Origin: Paenibacillus helianthi
GTDB taxonomy: Bacteria > Bacillota > Bacilli > Paenibacillales > Paenibacillaceae
Length of the DNA stretch: 64,000 nt
Direction: 5' to 3'
Assembly (NCBI RefSeq): GCF_001909055.1
Contig: NZ_LVWI01000041.1
Location: 47,513 to 111,512 of the forward strand
Shown: positions 26,564 through 35,123 of the stretch, one piece after another
Numbering within the stretch: position 1 is the first letter of the stretch
Layout: each line of letters opens with the position of its first letter
The notes under the pieces: model-generated
What the model was told of the DNA's origin: nothing
What the model saw: the letters and a program-made list of their open reading frames with translations, nothing else
Databases searched by the model: none
Translations under genes and position numbers: made by a program

Positions 26564-26601
26564 GAGAGTCTCCTCCATTCATTCCTGTTAGCCTTAATGA
26601 A

Positions 26602-26673
26602 CACTATTCGAAATAGTGACGATTGTAAGTGTATTTTACTCTGATTATAATAAACACAGGGTTCATAAATCAA
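26602..26673. promoter_or_regulatory. Divergent TetR/SDR promoters with operator
   Basis: Perfect palindrome CACTATTCGAAATAGTG (26602-26618). SDR promoter, plus strand: TTGTAA (26623-26628), 17-nt spacer, TATAAT (26646-26651). TetR promoter, minus strand: TTGATT (26673-26668), 18-nt spacer, TATAAT (26649-26644). The two promoters share their -10 region back to back. Confidence 0.75.
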
Positions 26674-26706
26674 CATAATGTTCATTATTTGAAGGAGGAA
26701 AAATTC

Positions 26707-27534
26707 ATGTTAAACCATAAAACAGCCGTCATTACAGGAGCATCCAGCGGCATTGGCCGCGCCATTGCGAGCCAGCTTGCAGCGGAAGGTGTTCATGTCT
26801 TCATCACCGGAAGAAGCCAAGAGCAGCTTGAGGACTTGAAATCGCAAATCGAACAGTCTGGCGGTCAGGCGACGTATAGTGCGTTTGATCTCCGCGATAC
26901 CGGCAAGCTTCAGGGCTTTATTCATCAGGCCCGCGAGCAGACCGGTCATTTGGATATTATGGTCAACAATGCGGGCCTGCATATTCATGGCAATATTGTG
27001 GATACAAAGGTGGACGACTGGCGGGAGATGATCGATGTCAATATCGTCGCGCTTCTTGCCGGGTCACAGGCAGCGGTTCATGAAATGCGTCTCAATGAAG
27101 GCAGTGGGCCAGGACATATTATTAATATCTCTTCAGGCAACGCCTACGAACCTGGTAGGGATTTCTACAGTGCCACCAAACATATGGTGAATGCCATCGG
27201 ACAAGCACTGACACATGAACTGGCCAAAGAACCCATTCAGGTAACAACCATTCTCCCCGGTGCTGTGGCGACGAACTTTGGCCGCAACCTGGAACCTGAG
27301 ACGGTCGTGGAGCTTGCCCGCAAGCTGGGGATGGAGGTGGAGTTCAACCAGGGAGACCATCTGCCGGAAGAGCTGATTGCCCGGATTCGCGGGGCGATGG
27401 GACAGACTTTTTTGAGTGGTGATGATATCGCGAGAGCCGTAGTCTACGCGTTGCAGCAGCCGCAGAACGTAGTGGTCCGTGAGCTGTATCTGACTGCGCC
27501 AAATGTATATCTGGGCAATGACTTCTCTATGTAA
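26707..27534 (+). CDS. Short-chain dehydrogenase/reductase (SDR)
   Basis: About 275 aa NAD(P)-dependent oxidoreductase. Cofactor motif TGASSGIGRAIA (about 10-21), NNAG (about 87), catalytic Ser in INISSGN and Tyr-x3-Lys in YSATK. ATG 26707 is chosen because GAAGGAGG lies 8 nt before it; the upstream extension lacks a ribosome site. It has its own promoter next to a TetR operator and ends at a terminator. Substrate unknown; divergent TetR-SDR pairs often handle toxic carbonyls or redox stress. Confidence 0.88.
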   Translation: MLNHKTAVITGASSGIGRAIASQLAAEGVHVFITGRSQEQLEDLKSQIEQSGGQATYSAFDLRDTGKLQGFIHQAREQTGHLDIMVNNAGLHIHGNIVDTKVDDWREMIDVNIVALLAGSQAAVHEMRLNEGSGPGHIINISSGNAYEPGRDFYSATKHMVNAIGQALTHELAKEPIQVTTILPGAVATNFGRNLEPETVVELARKLGMEVEFNQGDHLPEELIARIRGAMGQTFLSGDDIARAVVYALQQPQNVVVRELYLTAPNVYLGNDFSM

Positions 27535-27542
27535 AATGCAGC

Positions 27543-27587
27543 AAAACAAGCCGCCTAGCCCATGATAAGGGTTTGGCGGCTTGTTTT
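27543..27587. terminator. Bidirectional terminator after SDR gene
   Basis: 13-bp stem AAAACAAGCCGCC (27543-27555) / GGCGGCTTGTTTT (27575-27587), with T and A tracts, between convergent genes. Confidence 0.9.
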
Positions 27588-27622
27588 ATTTTATCTGAGT
27601 GTGCAAATGCCTTAACTCTCTT

Positions 27623-27868
27623 CTATTGTTGCTTGCTCTTAATCTCAAAGCTGCGGACCTTCATCCATTTCCCGGCAACGAACTCGTCGATGGTCCCGGT
27701 TTTGGTTCTGACGCAGAATTTATGCTGTGTCTTTTTGTCAAAGCCCGTGGCTTCATAAAGAAGATCATCGCCTGCCTGTCCCTTATAGTATACCTGCTTC
27801 AGGCCAAGCCTACTCAGCAATTCCAGCTTTACACTCTCAATATACGTGCGCGAATACTCTTTTGACAT
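27623..27868 (-). CDS. Hypothetical small basic protein (81 aa)
   Basis: Not recognised. 81 aa, Lys-rich and soluble, with regular beta-like alternation in the second half (HKFCVRTKTGTIDEFVAGKWMKVRSFEI). GGAGGAACAAGG precedes the ATG closely, which supports translation. It is the last minus-strand gene before the convergent SDR gene, about 100 nt beyond the RCC1-repeat gene, and may share its transcript. Confidence 0.55.
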   Translation of the reverse strand: MSKEYSRTYIESVKLELLSRLGLKQVYYKGQAGDDLLYEATGFDKKTQHKFCVRTKTGTIDEFVAGKWMKVRSFEIKSKQQ

Positions 27869-27972
27869 TCCTTGTTCCTCCTGCGGTGTTCATCTACTGC
27901 CCATTTTACACTTTATTTCTGCGAATTCACACTCCAGAGACTGACTAGCTCATGAGAAAACAGACTGCAAAA

Positions 27973-28869
27973 CTAATTGCCGGGTAGTTGGAGGCCGCGC
28001 CAGCCGCTTACATCGCATTGGCCATATTCATTATTACCCACAGCAACTACTGTGCCGTCTGATTTAAGCCCGGCGGTATGGGCACAACCTGCCGCAATCG
28101 CCACAATATCGCGCCAATCACTTACATTACATTGACCATACTCATTGGAGCCTACAGCCGCCGCCGTGCCGTCTGATCTAAGGCCGACGGTATGATTACT
28201 GCCCGCCGCTATCGCCACAATACCGCTCCAGCCGCTTACATCGCATTGGTCATGTTTATTCAAACCCACAGCCGTCACCGTACCGTCCGATCGAAGACCG
28301 ATGGTATGAAGATAACCCGCCGCAACCGCAACCATATCGCACCAGCCGCTTACATTGCATTGCCGATACCGGTTATTGCCGGTAGCCGTCACCGTGCCGT
28401 CCCATTTAAGACCGATAGTATGCCAGTCCCCCGCCGCGACCGCCACCATATCATTCCAGCTGCTTACATTGCATTCGCCTTCATGATTTCGGCCTACTGC
28501 TACCACCGTGCCATCCAATCTAAGCCCAATGGTACGACGCCAACCCGCCGCAACCGCTACAATATCGCCCCAGTCGCTTACATTGCATTGGTCATGCTTG
28601 TTCCAACCCACAGCTACCACAGTTCTGTCAGATTTAAGACCAATGGTGTGAGCATTACCCGTATTCGTCGCCATATGAACATTACCAGCCGCAACTGCCA
28701 CAATATCGCGCCAGCCGCTCACATCACATTGGCCAACTTTATTATCTCCCGCAGCCATCACCGTACCGTCAGATTTAAGCAGGGCGGTATGACGATGCCC
28801 CGCCGCAATGGCATCTTTAGGCCAGCGTTCCCCCTGTTCTCCCGCTTCTTTCGGAGAAATGTACTCCAT
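27973..28869 (-). CDS. RCC1-repeat beta-propeller protein
   Basis: 298 aa made of about seven near-identical 38-residue repeats (TIGLRLDGTVVAVGRN..., ending VAVAAGDWH) following a short N-terminal tail; no signal peptide. The pattern is that of RCC1-type propeller repeats common in Bacillales, one Cys per unit (QCNVS). GGAGGTAAGAC precedes the ATG. It lies just beyond the terminator of the second tail-fibre gene, same strand, so it is at the eCIS border but probably transcribed separately. High repeat identity implies recent expansion. Function unknown: a protein-binding scaffold or an eCIS cargo are only possibilities. Confidence 0.75.
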   Translation of the reverse strand: MEYISPKEAGEQGERWPKDAIAAGHRHTALLKSDGTVMAAGDNKVGQCDVSGWRDIVAVAAGNVHMATNTGNAHTIGLKSDRTVVAVGWNKHDQCNVSDWGDIVAVAAGWRRTIGLRLDGTVVAVGRNHEGECNVSSWNDMVAVAAGDWHTIGLKWDGTVTATGNNRYRQCNVSGWCDMVAVAAGYLHTIGLRSDGTVTAVGLNKHDQCDVSGWSGIVAIAAGSNHTVGLRSDGTAAAVGSNEYGQCNVSDWRDIVAIAAGCAHTAGLKSDGTVVAVGNNEYGQCDVSGWRGLQLPGN

Positions 28870-29019
28870 GTCTTACCTCCTTGAAAACAACACCTATTTC
28901 CCATTTACCCTGTGTGTGCCCAATTCATCACACTTTTCACTCCGTAGCTACGCATATATGTTATCAAACTTTCAAATCATTTGCCTGTTTTCATAGCCTG
29001 AATGACCATACTCATAAAA

Positions 29020-29061
29020 AAACAAAGCAGCCCCACAGCACTATGGCTGAAGGAGCTGCTT
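29020..29061 (-). terminator. Terminator of the eCIS structural operon
   Basis: Minus strand AAGCAGC (29061-29055) pairs with GCTGCTT (29031-29025) and is followed by TGTTTTTTTATG. It begins about 30 nt after the fibre stop. The rest of 28870-29020 has no gene. Confidence 0.85.
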
Positions 29062-29089
29062 AATCTAATTCTTAGAAGTGTCTATCGGG

Positions 29090-32000
29090 TTACGCGCCAG
29101 CGAGGGCTGCCACCTGAATCTGAAGTTCATTCACCTGCTTCCGCATGTCTTGGGCATCTCTTTGCTGCTTCTGTACAACAGTAGTCAGTACACCGATGAT
29201 ATCCATCAGGACAACCGACTTGTGATCAGCGGTCGAGAAGATCTGCGGTACATCTTCGGCGATGAAGCCGATGTTCTGTTGCTTGGCATTTTCTGCTTTG
29301 TAGTTGAAGGTAACGGGCTTTAGTTTGTTCAGCAGCTCCATAGCTTTTTTCACCGGAAGACTGGTGATGTTCTCCTTGAAGGTTCTGGAAGAGGTTTGTG
29401 CAAAATTGGTCGCCCGCAGGTTGCCGTTCACGTCCAGCTTGTAATCATCAGTTGGGATTTTGCCGATCCCTATATTGCTTTTGGAGTCTACGGTTACCAC
29501 ATCGGCCAACTGGATGAGCTCGTCATAGACGGCATCTTTGCAGACCAGGGTCTGCATATTGTCTTCCATTCCAGCCTGCCATACATTATTGGACGCATCC
29601 CAGAAAATCCGGGCTTTCTTATCCGTCCCCCGGTTCACCTCGATGCCTTGGCTAACCGTCAGACTGCCGCTGATCTCAGCCTCCTTCACCTTCAGAAGAC
29701 CGGTTAGCGAAGCCTCCTTCGCAATAAGCTTCCCGCTTAGTTCGGCGTCGGCTGCCAAGAGCTTACCGGATACTGCCACATTGCCGGTTACGTCCAGCTT
29801 GGCAGTTGGTACTGCGGTGCCGATTCCGACATTTCCGGAAGCAATCTTCAGCACTCCAGCCAGATCTGTAAGCTCTTGGTGCGTGTGGCCGCTGTACGAG
29901 AGCTGTTTCATGCTCCCGGCCGTGCCCGCCTGCCATTCGTCCAGTGCCTCGTTCCATAAAATCTGGGCTTTCGCGTCTGTACCTCGGCCTACTTCAATGC
30001 CCTGGGTAAGCGTAAGGCTGCCGCTGATGGATGCATCCTTGGCTGACAGATTACCGGTGACCGAGGCATTGGCCGTTGTGAATATGCCGCTCACTGTAGC
30101 GTCCTTAGCGGTTAATGTACCGCTGAGGCTGGCGTCGGCGACGGTCAACTTGCCAGAGACAGCCGCATTGCCGTTCACATCCAGCTTGGCGGCTGGCGAT
30201 GCAGTGCCAATCCCGAGATTCCCGGAGGCAATCTTCAGAACTGCGGTCAAATCTGTCAGCTCCTGGTGGGTATGGCCGCTGTACGCAAGCTGTTTCAGAC
30301 TGCCAGCTACGCCCACCTGCCAGGCATCCGTGGACTCGTCCCAGAGAATCTGCGCTTTCGGATCTGTTCCCCTGTTCACTTCGATGCCCTGGCTGAGCGT
30401 AAGGCTACCGTTGAGGGTAACATCCTTAACGGTCAGCTTGCCGCTAACCTCCGCATCCTTAGTCGTCAATGAACCACTGAGTACGGTAACCTTTGCAGTA
30501 AGTACACCGCTTACCGTTGCGTCTTTTAAGGCTGCCGTACCGGTTAGCGCAACATCTTTGGCAGTTAATATACCACTAACAGCAACGTCTGCAGCGTTCA
30601 GCTTACCGGAGACAGCCACATTGCCATTGACATCCAGCTTGGCGGCTGGTGTCGCCGTACCGATCCCGATATTCCCGGACTCCACTGTAAATGCGCCGGA
30701 TAATTCGGCAAACTCCGGATGAGTATGGCCTTTGAATTCAACCGCCTTCAGCGAATTGGAGAGACCAGCCAGCCACTGATCAGCGGTTTCATCCCATAGA
30801 AGCTGGGCAGGAAGTGCAGTCCCGCCGCGGAATACTTCCAGCCCGGCATTTGCCACAATCGGGGTTGCCTGTGGTGTATATTTGTTGACCCTGATGATAT
30901 TGTCTTCCACTTCCAGCGTAGCGGCGTTGAGGGTTACCGTATCACCGTTCACGGTTAGATTGCCGGTTACAGTTAAATCCTTAGAGATGACCGCATTAGC
31001 CGCAGTAACAGTTCCAGTAGTCGTAAGGTTTCCTGTAACTGATGTGTCGCCTTGTACATCAAGCTTCACTTTGGGAGCATAAGTCCCGATGCCGACATTC
31101 CCGGTTCCGGTTACACTGAAAGCTGTATTCCCGCCCTTGATCTTCACATCCAGCAGTGATAGCGGGGTGTTGGTACCTATCCCTACCTTGCCTTCGGAAT
31201 CGGCAAACAAGGCAATCGTATCTCCAAGCGCGTTATAGAGTTTGTTCTGGCCGCCTTTGCCTGTTCCAAATTCCGATAGCGTATCTCCGTCGCCATAGAA
31301 CCAGGCCTTCTGGACGTTATTCCAGACGATCCGCGCATTCGGCAGGGCTTTACCGTTGCTGTCCAGCCCGCGCGGGGCTTCAAATCCACCTGCCACAACA
31401 CTGCCAGCTACAATTGCATTCTTGCTTACTGCAACATTTACAGCACTCAGTGCCTTGTTAAATGAAGTATCTCCTTCGAAGACCGCTTCATTTGTTGCAG
31501 TGACCTTGCCTGAAAAAGTTGCTGCACCGGCAATTTCCGCCTCCGTCCGGAAGATCGCCTTCCCGGCTACATCCAACACCTCGGTGGGATTATCCGTGCC
31601 CACACCCATTTTCCCGCTGCGTGTCAGACTGAGTACGGTCTTGCCGGCGGTCCCCAGCTTCCAGCGGTCCTTCGCCCATTTGATCTGTGCACTGGTCTCC
31701 GTTCCCTGGAGAACTTCAAGCCCATCACCGACGGTTACCGTTCCGGCAATAGCAGCACTGGCTGCGGTAACCGCACCAAGGATATTGGCGTTCACCGCCT
31801 TCAGCCCCCCGGTTGCATTGACATTGCCGGATGTATCTACAACCAATGCGGCGGATTCCGTAGGGGTTGCAAGCTGCCACTGATCCTTATCCTCGTTCCA
31901 TGAGATGGAGGCTGCCGGCGCATTCAGACCGCGATAAATCTCCAATCCTCCGCCGGAAAGGGAAGAGACATGATCACCCTCTTGATTGATCGTGATCCAT

Positions 32001-34885
32001 GGACTTCCGATTTCAAGCTCATCCGTATGAATGCTGGCAGATTTCCCCCGGACCTCCAGATCACCGGCCACAGTAAGATTGCTGCCGACTGTCAGGTCAT
32101 GATGAACATCCACATCACCCTCGGCACTGGCGCTAAGCGCCAGAATATCGGTCTGCGGATTATACAGCTGGCTGTGGATATGCAAGGAGTCCGCACTAAC
32201 CATTTGTGTCAGCTTGTCCCAGGAGCTGCCGCTTGCGATATTTTCCAGCGCAGCGCCGATGCCCACCTTCCATTTCCGTTCACTCTCATTCCAGATCATT
32301 CTGGCGGCGGGCTGTGATTCACCCCTGTAAACCTCAATACCACTCTCGTTCGCGGGTGGCGTTTCGCCTTCAAACTTGTTAATCTCGATCACATTATTGG
32401 TAACGACGAGATCGTCGCGCTTAACGGTCGTCGTGGTACCTTTGACAATCAGGTTGCCGTCTACCTTCAGCAAGCCCTCCACGGCCAGACCGCCGCTGAT
32501 ATCCGCGCCATTGTTGACAGTAAGGGTTCCCTGTACCTCCGCACTGTTTGCAATCTCAATATTGCCTTCAGCGGTTGCCTGGATGACAGTCTTCCCCTTA
32601 CTGTCACTCAGCGAATTGTGACGATGCAGACCGTCCGCATCCGAGCTCACTCCTCCGGTCAGTGCATCCCAATTGCTGCCGTAGGCAATATTAGATAGCT
32701 CATCTCCGAGCCCCAGCTTCCATCTGCCGTCCGTCTCGCTCCAGACCAGCTTGGCGCTCGGATTCAGCTTGCCGCGGTAGACTTCAATACTGCTCTGCTT
32801 CAAGGCGGAGCTGTTGCCTTCGAACTTGTTCAGTTCAATCCGGTTGCTGACGACAACCATATCTTCTTTATTGACATAGGTGGTTTTGCCTTTTACCGTA
32901 AGGTTGCCTTCGATAGTAGCAGAACCGCCTACTTTCAGATCGGCATTCAGATCCGCATTGCCTTTGCCCTTCAGGGTTCCGGCAATCTCTATATTCCCTG
33001 AAGCTGACAGCTTCCCCTGCTCGTCGGCAGATAGTACGGTTCCGCCTGAAGGGGTGCTTAGGGAGCTGTGCTTATGAGCGGTGTCGGCCACTGAACCGTT
33101 TGTCAAGGAATCCCATTGGGTTCCATACGGAATGTCAGACATACTGCCTTCGATTCCGATTTTCCATTTGCGGTCTGTCTCATTCCATTCCATCCGGGCC
33201 TTCGGATTGTGGCTGCCCCGGTACACGTCCAGACCACCCTTGCTGCTGAGTGCCGCGTCAGTCTCCGCCTTGTTTACGGTCAGGAAGCTGTCCGTCACCT
33301 CTTGCTCGACTTTTTTGATGACGATCTCTTCTTCTCTGACAATCAGCTTATTGACCGTAAGTGTCTCACCGACCATCAGCTCATGAGGGATATTCACATT
33401 CCCGTCCGCACCAATTTCCAGAGCCAGCAGGGTCTTGTCTTCATTATGAAATTGTCGGTGGGTATGCAGAGCATCCGCATTACTGCCACCGGTCAGCTCA
33501 TCCCACTGCTTCCCGTCAGGAATGTTGGACATATCCCCGTTAACCGTACCGATCTGCCAGGATTTGGCCTTCTCATTCCAGGCAATCTTGGCATTGGGCA
33601 GCGTTTCTCCCCGGAAGACTTCCAAGCCGTCCCGCTTGGACACCAGACTTCCGGACACCGTCAATGTCTGGTCAATCTGGATATTTCCCGCTGTGTCGGT
33701 ACGGAGAGCCGGCTTTCCGTCTGCCGAATGCAGCTGACTGTGGGTATGCAGGCTATCCGCTATCGCGCCCCCATGCAGCTGCTCCCACTCGTGGCCATAG
33801 GCTACATGGAACATGCCGCTGGCCGGGTCACCCTCTTTCTCAGCAGTCCCTATCATCCACCCGTTGCTTTTTTCATCCCACAGCAGCTTGGCACTGGGCT
33901 GGTCCTTGCGGATGATTTCAATACCGCTGCTATTTTCCGCACTGGCATTTTTGTTGATCGTAACCATATTTCCGCCAACCATAACCTGAGATACATCCAG
34001 TACAGCCATGCCTCCGCTGACTTCGATCCCGCTTTTTGCGGACAAAGGCCCTGCTACGGCAACGGAGCCCGTCATATCCACGTCCCCGGAATCATTGACC
34101 TTGAACACCTGCTCACTGCCGGCAGTGACAATAAGCTCGCCGTTTACATCCAGAGTCCCGTAGGTACTAATCGCACCGGTTCTCAGATTGCCCGTAAATT
34201 CGGTCAGGCCTGCATGAATATTAAGCTTATTCCCCTCTTTACCATCCTCTTTCACAGAGTTGCTCAAGAAGGGCTGGTCGGGATCTTCCTTCGAACCGAG
34301 AATAATTTTGTTAGCCTTCAGCGTTTCGCCGCCCACGGCTCTGGTCACAAGCAGCGTTCCATCCACGTCAGTCTCATATATCCGGTCGATGCTAAGCGCT
34401 CCGTCCTGATTATGCTTCAGGGTTACACGGGCCAACAGAATGTCCTTGCGCACATCCTCAGGCTTCAGGGAGCTGGCTTTGATATCCGCGATCTCCCACA
34501 CATGAATTTTATTCCCGCCTCCCTTAAGCAGATCAGGGTCTGCCAGCTCTTCCTTATAGCTGACTGAAATATAGATCTGATCCGAGGTGCTGTATCCGGA
34601 CAGATCCAGAACCCTCGCCGGATGGGTGTCACTGACCAGAATCTCCTGGCTGATCTCTTCATTGTTGTCCGGGTCCGTGACGCGGTTCAAGGCAAGCCCC
34701 GGATCAATCTCTACTTTGGTCAACTCTTTTGGATTAACCTTCAGTCCGGTTACGACTCCCCAATTATGAAAATAACGGTTATGCAGCCCGCGTACGCGCT
34801 TATGATATTTCTGATCCAGTGTTAAGTCCTCTTCTTTTAGCAGCAGCCCGTTGAAATAATTCATGCGTTTCATATCCTTTGGCAC
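29090..34885 (-). CDS. Giant eCIS tail fibre with S74 intramolecular chaperone
   Basis: About 1931 aa. Residues 1-130 (YFNGLLLKEEDLTLDQ...LHNRYFHNWGVVTGLKV) match the N-terminus of the other fibre gene and are the presumed baseplate-attachment part. The long shaft repeats a module: beta-helix LTV/SG/KG steps, then GIEVYRG..A.I.WNE....WK.G, then GS.WD.L and an H-x-H motif (eight copies). The last three modules (about 29460-30720) are close copies with spacings of 387 and 453 nt. The final 100 residues (SSRTFKENITSLPVKKAMELLNKLKPVTFNY...) are a Peptidase_S74 trimerising chaperone, normally self-cleaved. GTG 34885 is chosen by its GGAGG site and by alignment with the shorter fibre; the frame opens at 34909. 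Confidence 0.85.
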   Translation of the reverse strand: MPKDMKRMNYFNGLLLKEEDLTLDQKYHKRVRGLHNRYFHNWGVVTGLKVNPKELTKVEIDPGLALNRVTDPDNNEEISQEILVSDTHPARVLDLSGYSTSDQIYISVSYKEELADPDLLKGGGNKIHVWEIADIKASSLKPEDVRKDILLARVTLKHNQDGALSIDRIYETDVDGTLLVTRAVGGETLKANKIILGSKEDPDQPFLSNSVKEDGKEGNKLNIHAGLTEFTGNLRTGAISTYGTLDVNGELIVTAGSEQVFKVNDSGDVDMTGSVAVAGPLSAKSGIEVSGGMAVLDVSQVMVGGNMVTINKNASAENSSGIEIIRKDQPSAKLLWDEKSNGWMIGTAEKEGDPASGMFHVAYGHEWEQLHGGAIADSLHTHSQLHSADGKPALRTDTAGNIQIDQTLTVSGSLVSKRDGLEVFRGETLPNAKIAWNEKAKSWQIGTVNGDMSNIPDGKQWDELTGGSNADALHTHRQFHNEDKTLLALEIGADGNVNIPHELMVGETLTVNKLIVREEEIVIKKVEQEVTDSFLTVNKAETDAALSSKGGLDVYRGSHNPKARMEWNETDRKWKIGIEGSMSDIPYGTQWDSLTNGSVADTAHKHSSLSTPSGGTVLSADEQGKLSASGNIEIAGTLKGKGNADLNADLKVGGSATIEGNLTVKGKTTYVNKEDMVVVSNRIELNKFEGNSSALKQSSIEVYRGKLNPSAKLVWSETDGRWKLGLGDELSNIAYGSNWDALTGGVSSDADGLHRHNSLSDSKGKTVIQATAEGNIEIANSAEVQGTLTVNNGADISGGLAVEGLLKVDGNLIVKGTTTTVKRDDLVVTNNVIEINKFEGETPPANESGIEVYRGESQPAARMIWNESERKWKVGIGAALENIASGSSWDKLTQMVSADSLHIHSQLYNPQTDILALSASAEGDVDVHHDLTVGSNLTVAGDLEVRGKSASIHTDELEIGSPWITINQEGDHVSSLSGGGLEIYRGLNAPAASISWNEDKDQWQLATPTESAALVVDTSGNVNATGGLKAVNANILGAVTAASAAIAGTVTVGDGLEVLQGTETSAQIKWAKDRWKLGTAGKTVLSLTRSGKMGVGTDNPTEVLDVAGKAIFRTEAEIAGAATFSGKVTATNEAVFEGDTSFNKALSAVNVAVSKNAIVAGSVVAGGFEAPRGLDSNGKALPNARIVWNNVQKAWFYGDGDTLSEFGTGKGGQNKLYNALGDTIALFADSEGKVGIGTNTPLSLLDVKIKGGNTAFSVTGTGNVGIGTYAPKVKLDVQGDTSVTGNLTTTGTVTAANAVISKDLTVTGNLTVNGDTVTLNAATLEVEDNIIRVNKYTPQATPIVANAGLEVFRGGTALPAQLLWDETADQWLAGLSNSLKAVEFKGHTHPEFAELSGAFTVESGNIGIGTATPAAKLDVNGNVAVSGKLNAADVAVSGILTAKDVALTGTAALKDATVSGVLTAKVTVLSGSLTTKDAEVSGKLTVKDVTLNGSLTLSQGIEVNRGTDPKAQILWDESTDAWQVGVAGSLKQLAYSGHTHQELTDLTAVLKIASGNLGIGTASPAAKLDVNGNAAVSGKLTVADASLSGTLTAKDATVSGIFTTANASVTGNLSAKDASISGSLTLTQGIEVGRGTDAKAQILWNEALDEWQAGTAGSMKQLSYSGHTHQELTDLAGVLKIASGNVGIGTAVPTAKLDVTGNVAVSGKLLAADAELSGKLIAKEASLTGLLKVKEAEISGSLTVSQGIEVNRGTDKKARIFWDASNNVWQAGMEDNMQTLVCKDAVYDELIQLADVVTVDSKSNIGIGKIPTDDYKLDVNGNLRATNFAQTSSRTFKENITSLPVKKAMELLNKLKPVTFNYKAENAKQQNIGFIAEDVPQIFSTADHKSVVLMDIIGVLTTVVQKQQRDAQDMRKQVNELQIQVAALAGA

Positions 34886-34922
34886 AATCCCACTCCTCCC
34901 GGCTTTCATAGTTACAGCTTGT

Positions 34923-35105
34923 TCAGGCTTGAACGGACTCTTCTTCCCCCGCAGCCAGCTCCTCCAGCACCTGAATGGCCCCGCTGATCCGTGTCATGGC
35001 ATAGCCCAGATTACTGCGTTTCTCGTCCAGCTCCTGCATCATCTGCCGGCCGGATTCGAGTTCTGCCTTCAATTCATTCATACGTGCTTCCAGTTGTTCC
35101 TTCAT
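34923..35105 (-). CDS. Small coiled-coil protein between the fibre genes
   Basis: 60 aa, start ATG 35105 behind GGAGG; the frame also opens five codons upstream. Nearly all predicted helix with heptad spacing (EQLEARMNELKAELESGRQMMQELDEKRSNLGYAMTRISGAIQVLEELAAG). It follows the first fibre stop by 18 nt and precedes the second fibre by about 37 nt, so it is part of the operon. No family recognised. Its position suggests a fibre adaptor, trimerisation aid or chaperone, but this is inference. Confidence 0.65.
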   Translation of the reverse strand: MKEQLEARMNELKAELESGRQMMQELDEKRSNLGYAMTRISGAIQVLEELAAGEEESVQA

Positions 35106-35123
35106 CTTTTTATCCTCCAATTT

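Noticed and set aside
26585..26601. GTTAGCCTTAATGAAC near the TetR gene as a further island repeat
   Set aside because: Only the core word matches; no hairpin, GCTATC arm or associated motif, so chance similarity or a degenerate relic cannot be told apart.
28000..28860. Regular DNA repeats of about 114 bp that could suggest a CRISPR or satellite
   Set aside because: They encode the 38-residue RCC1-type protein repeats in frame; there are no short identical repeats with unique spacers.
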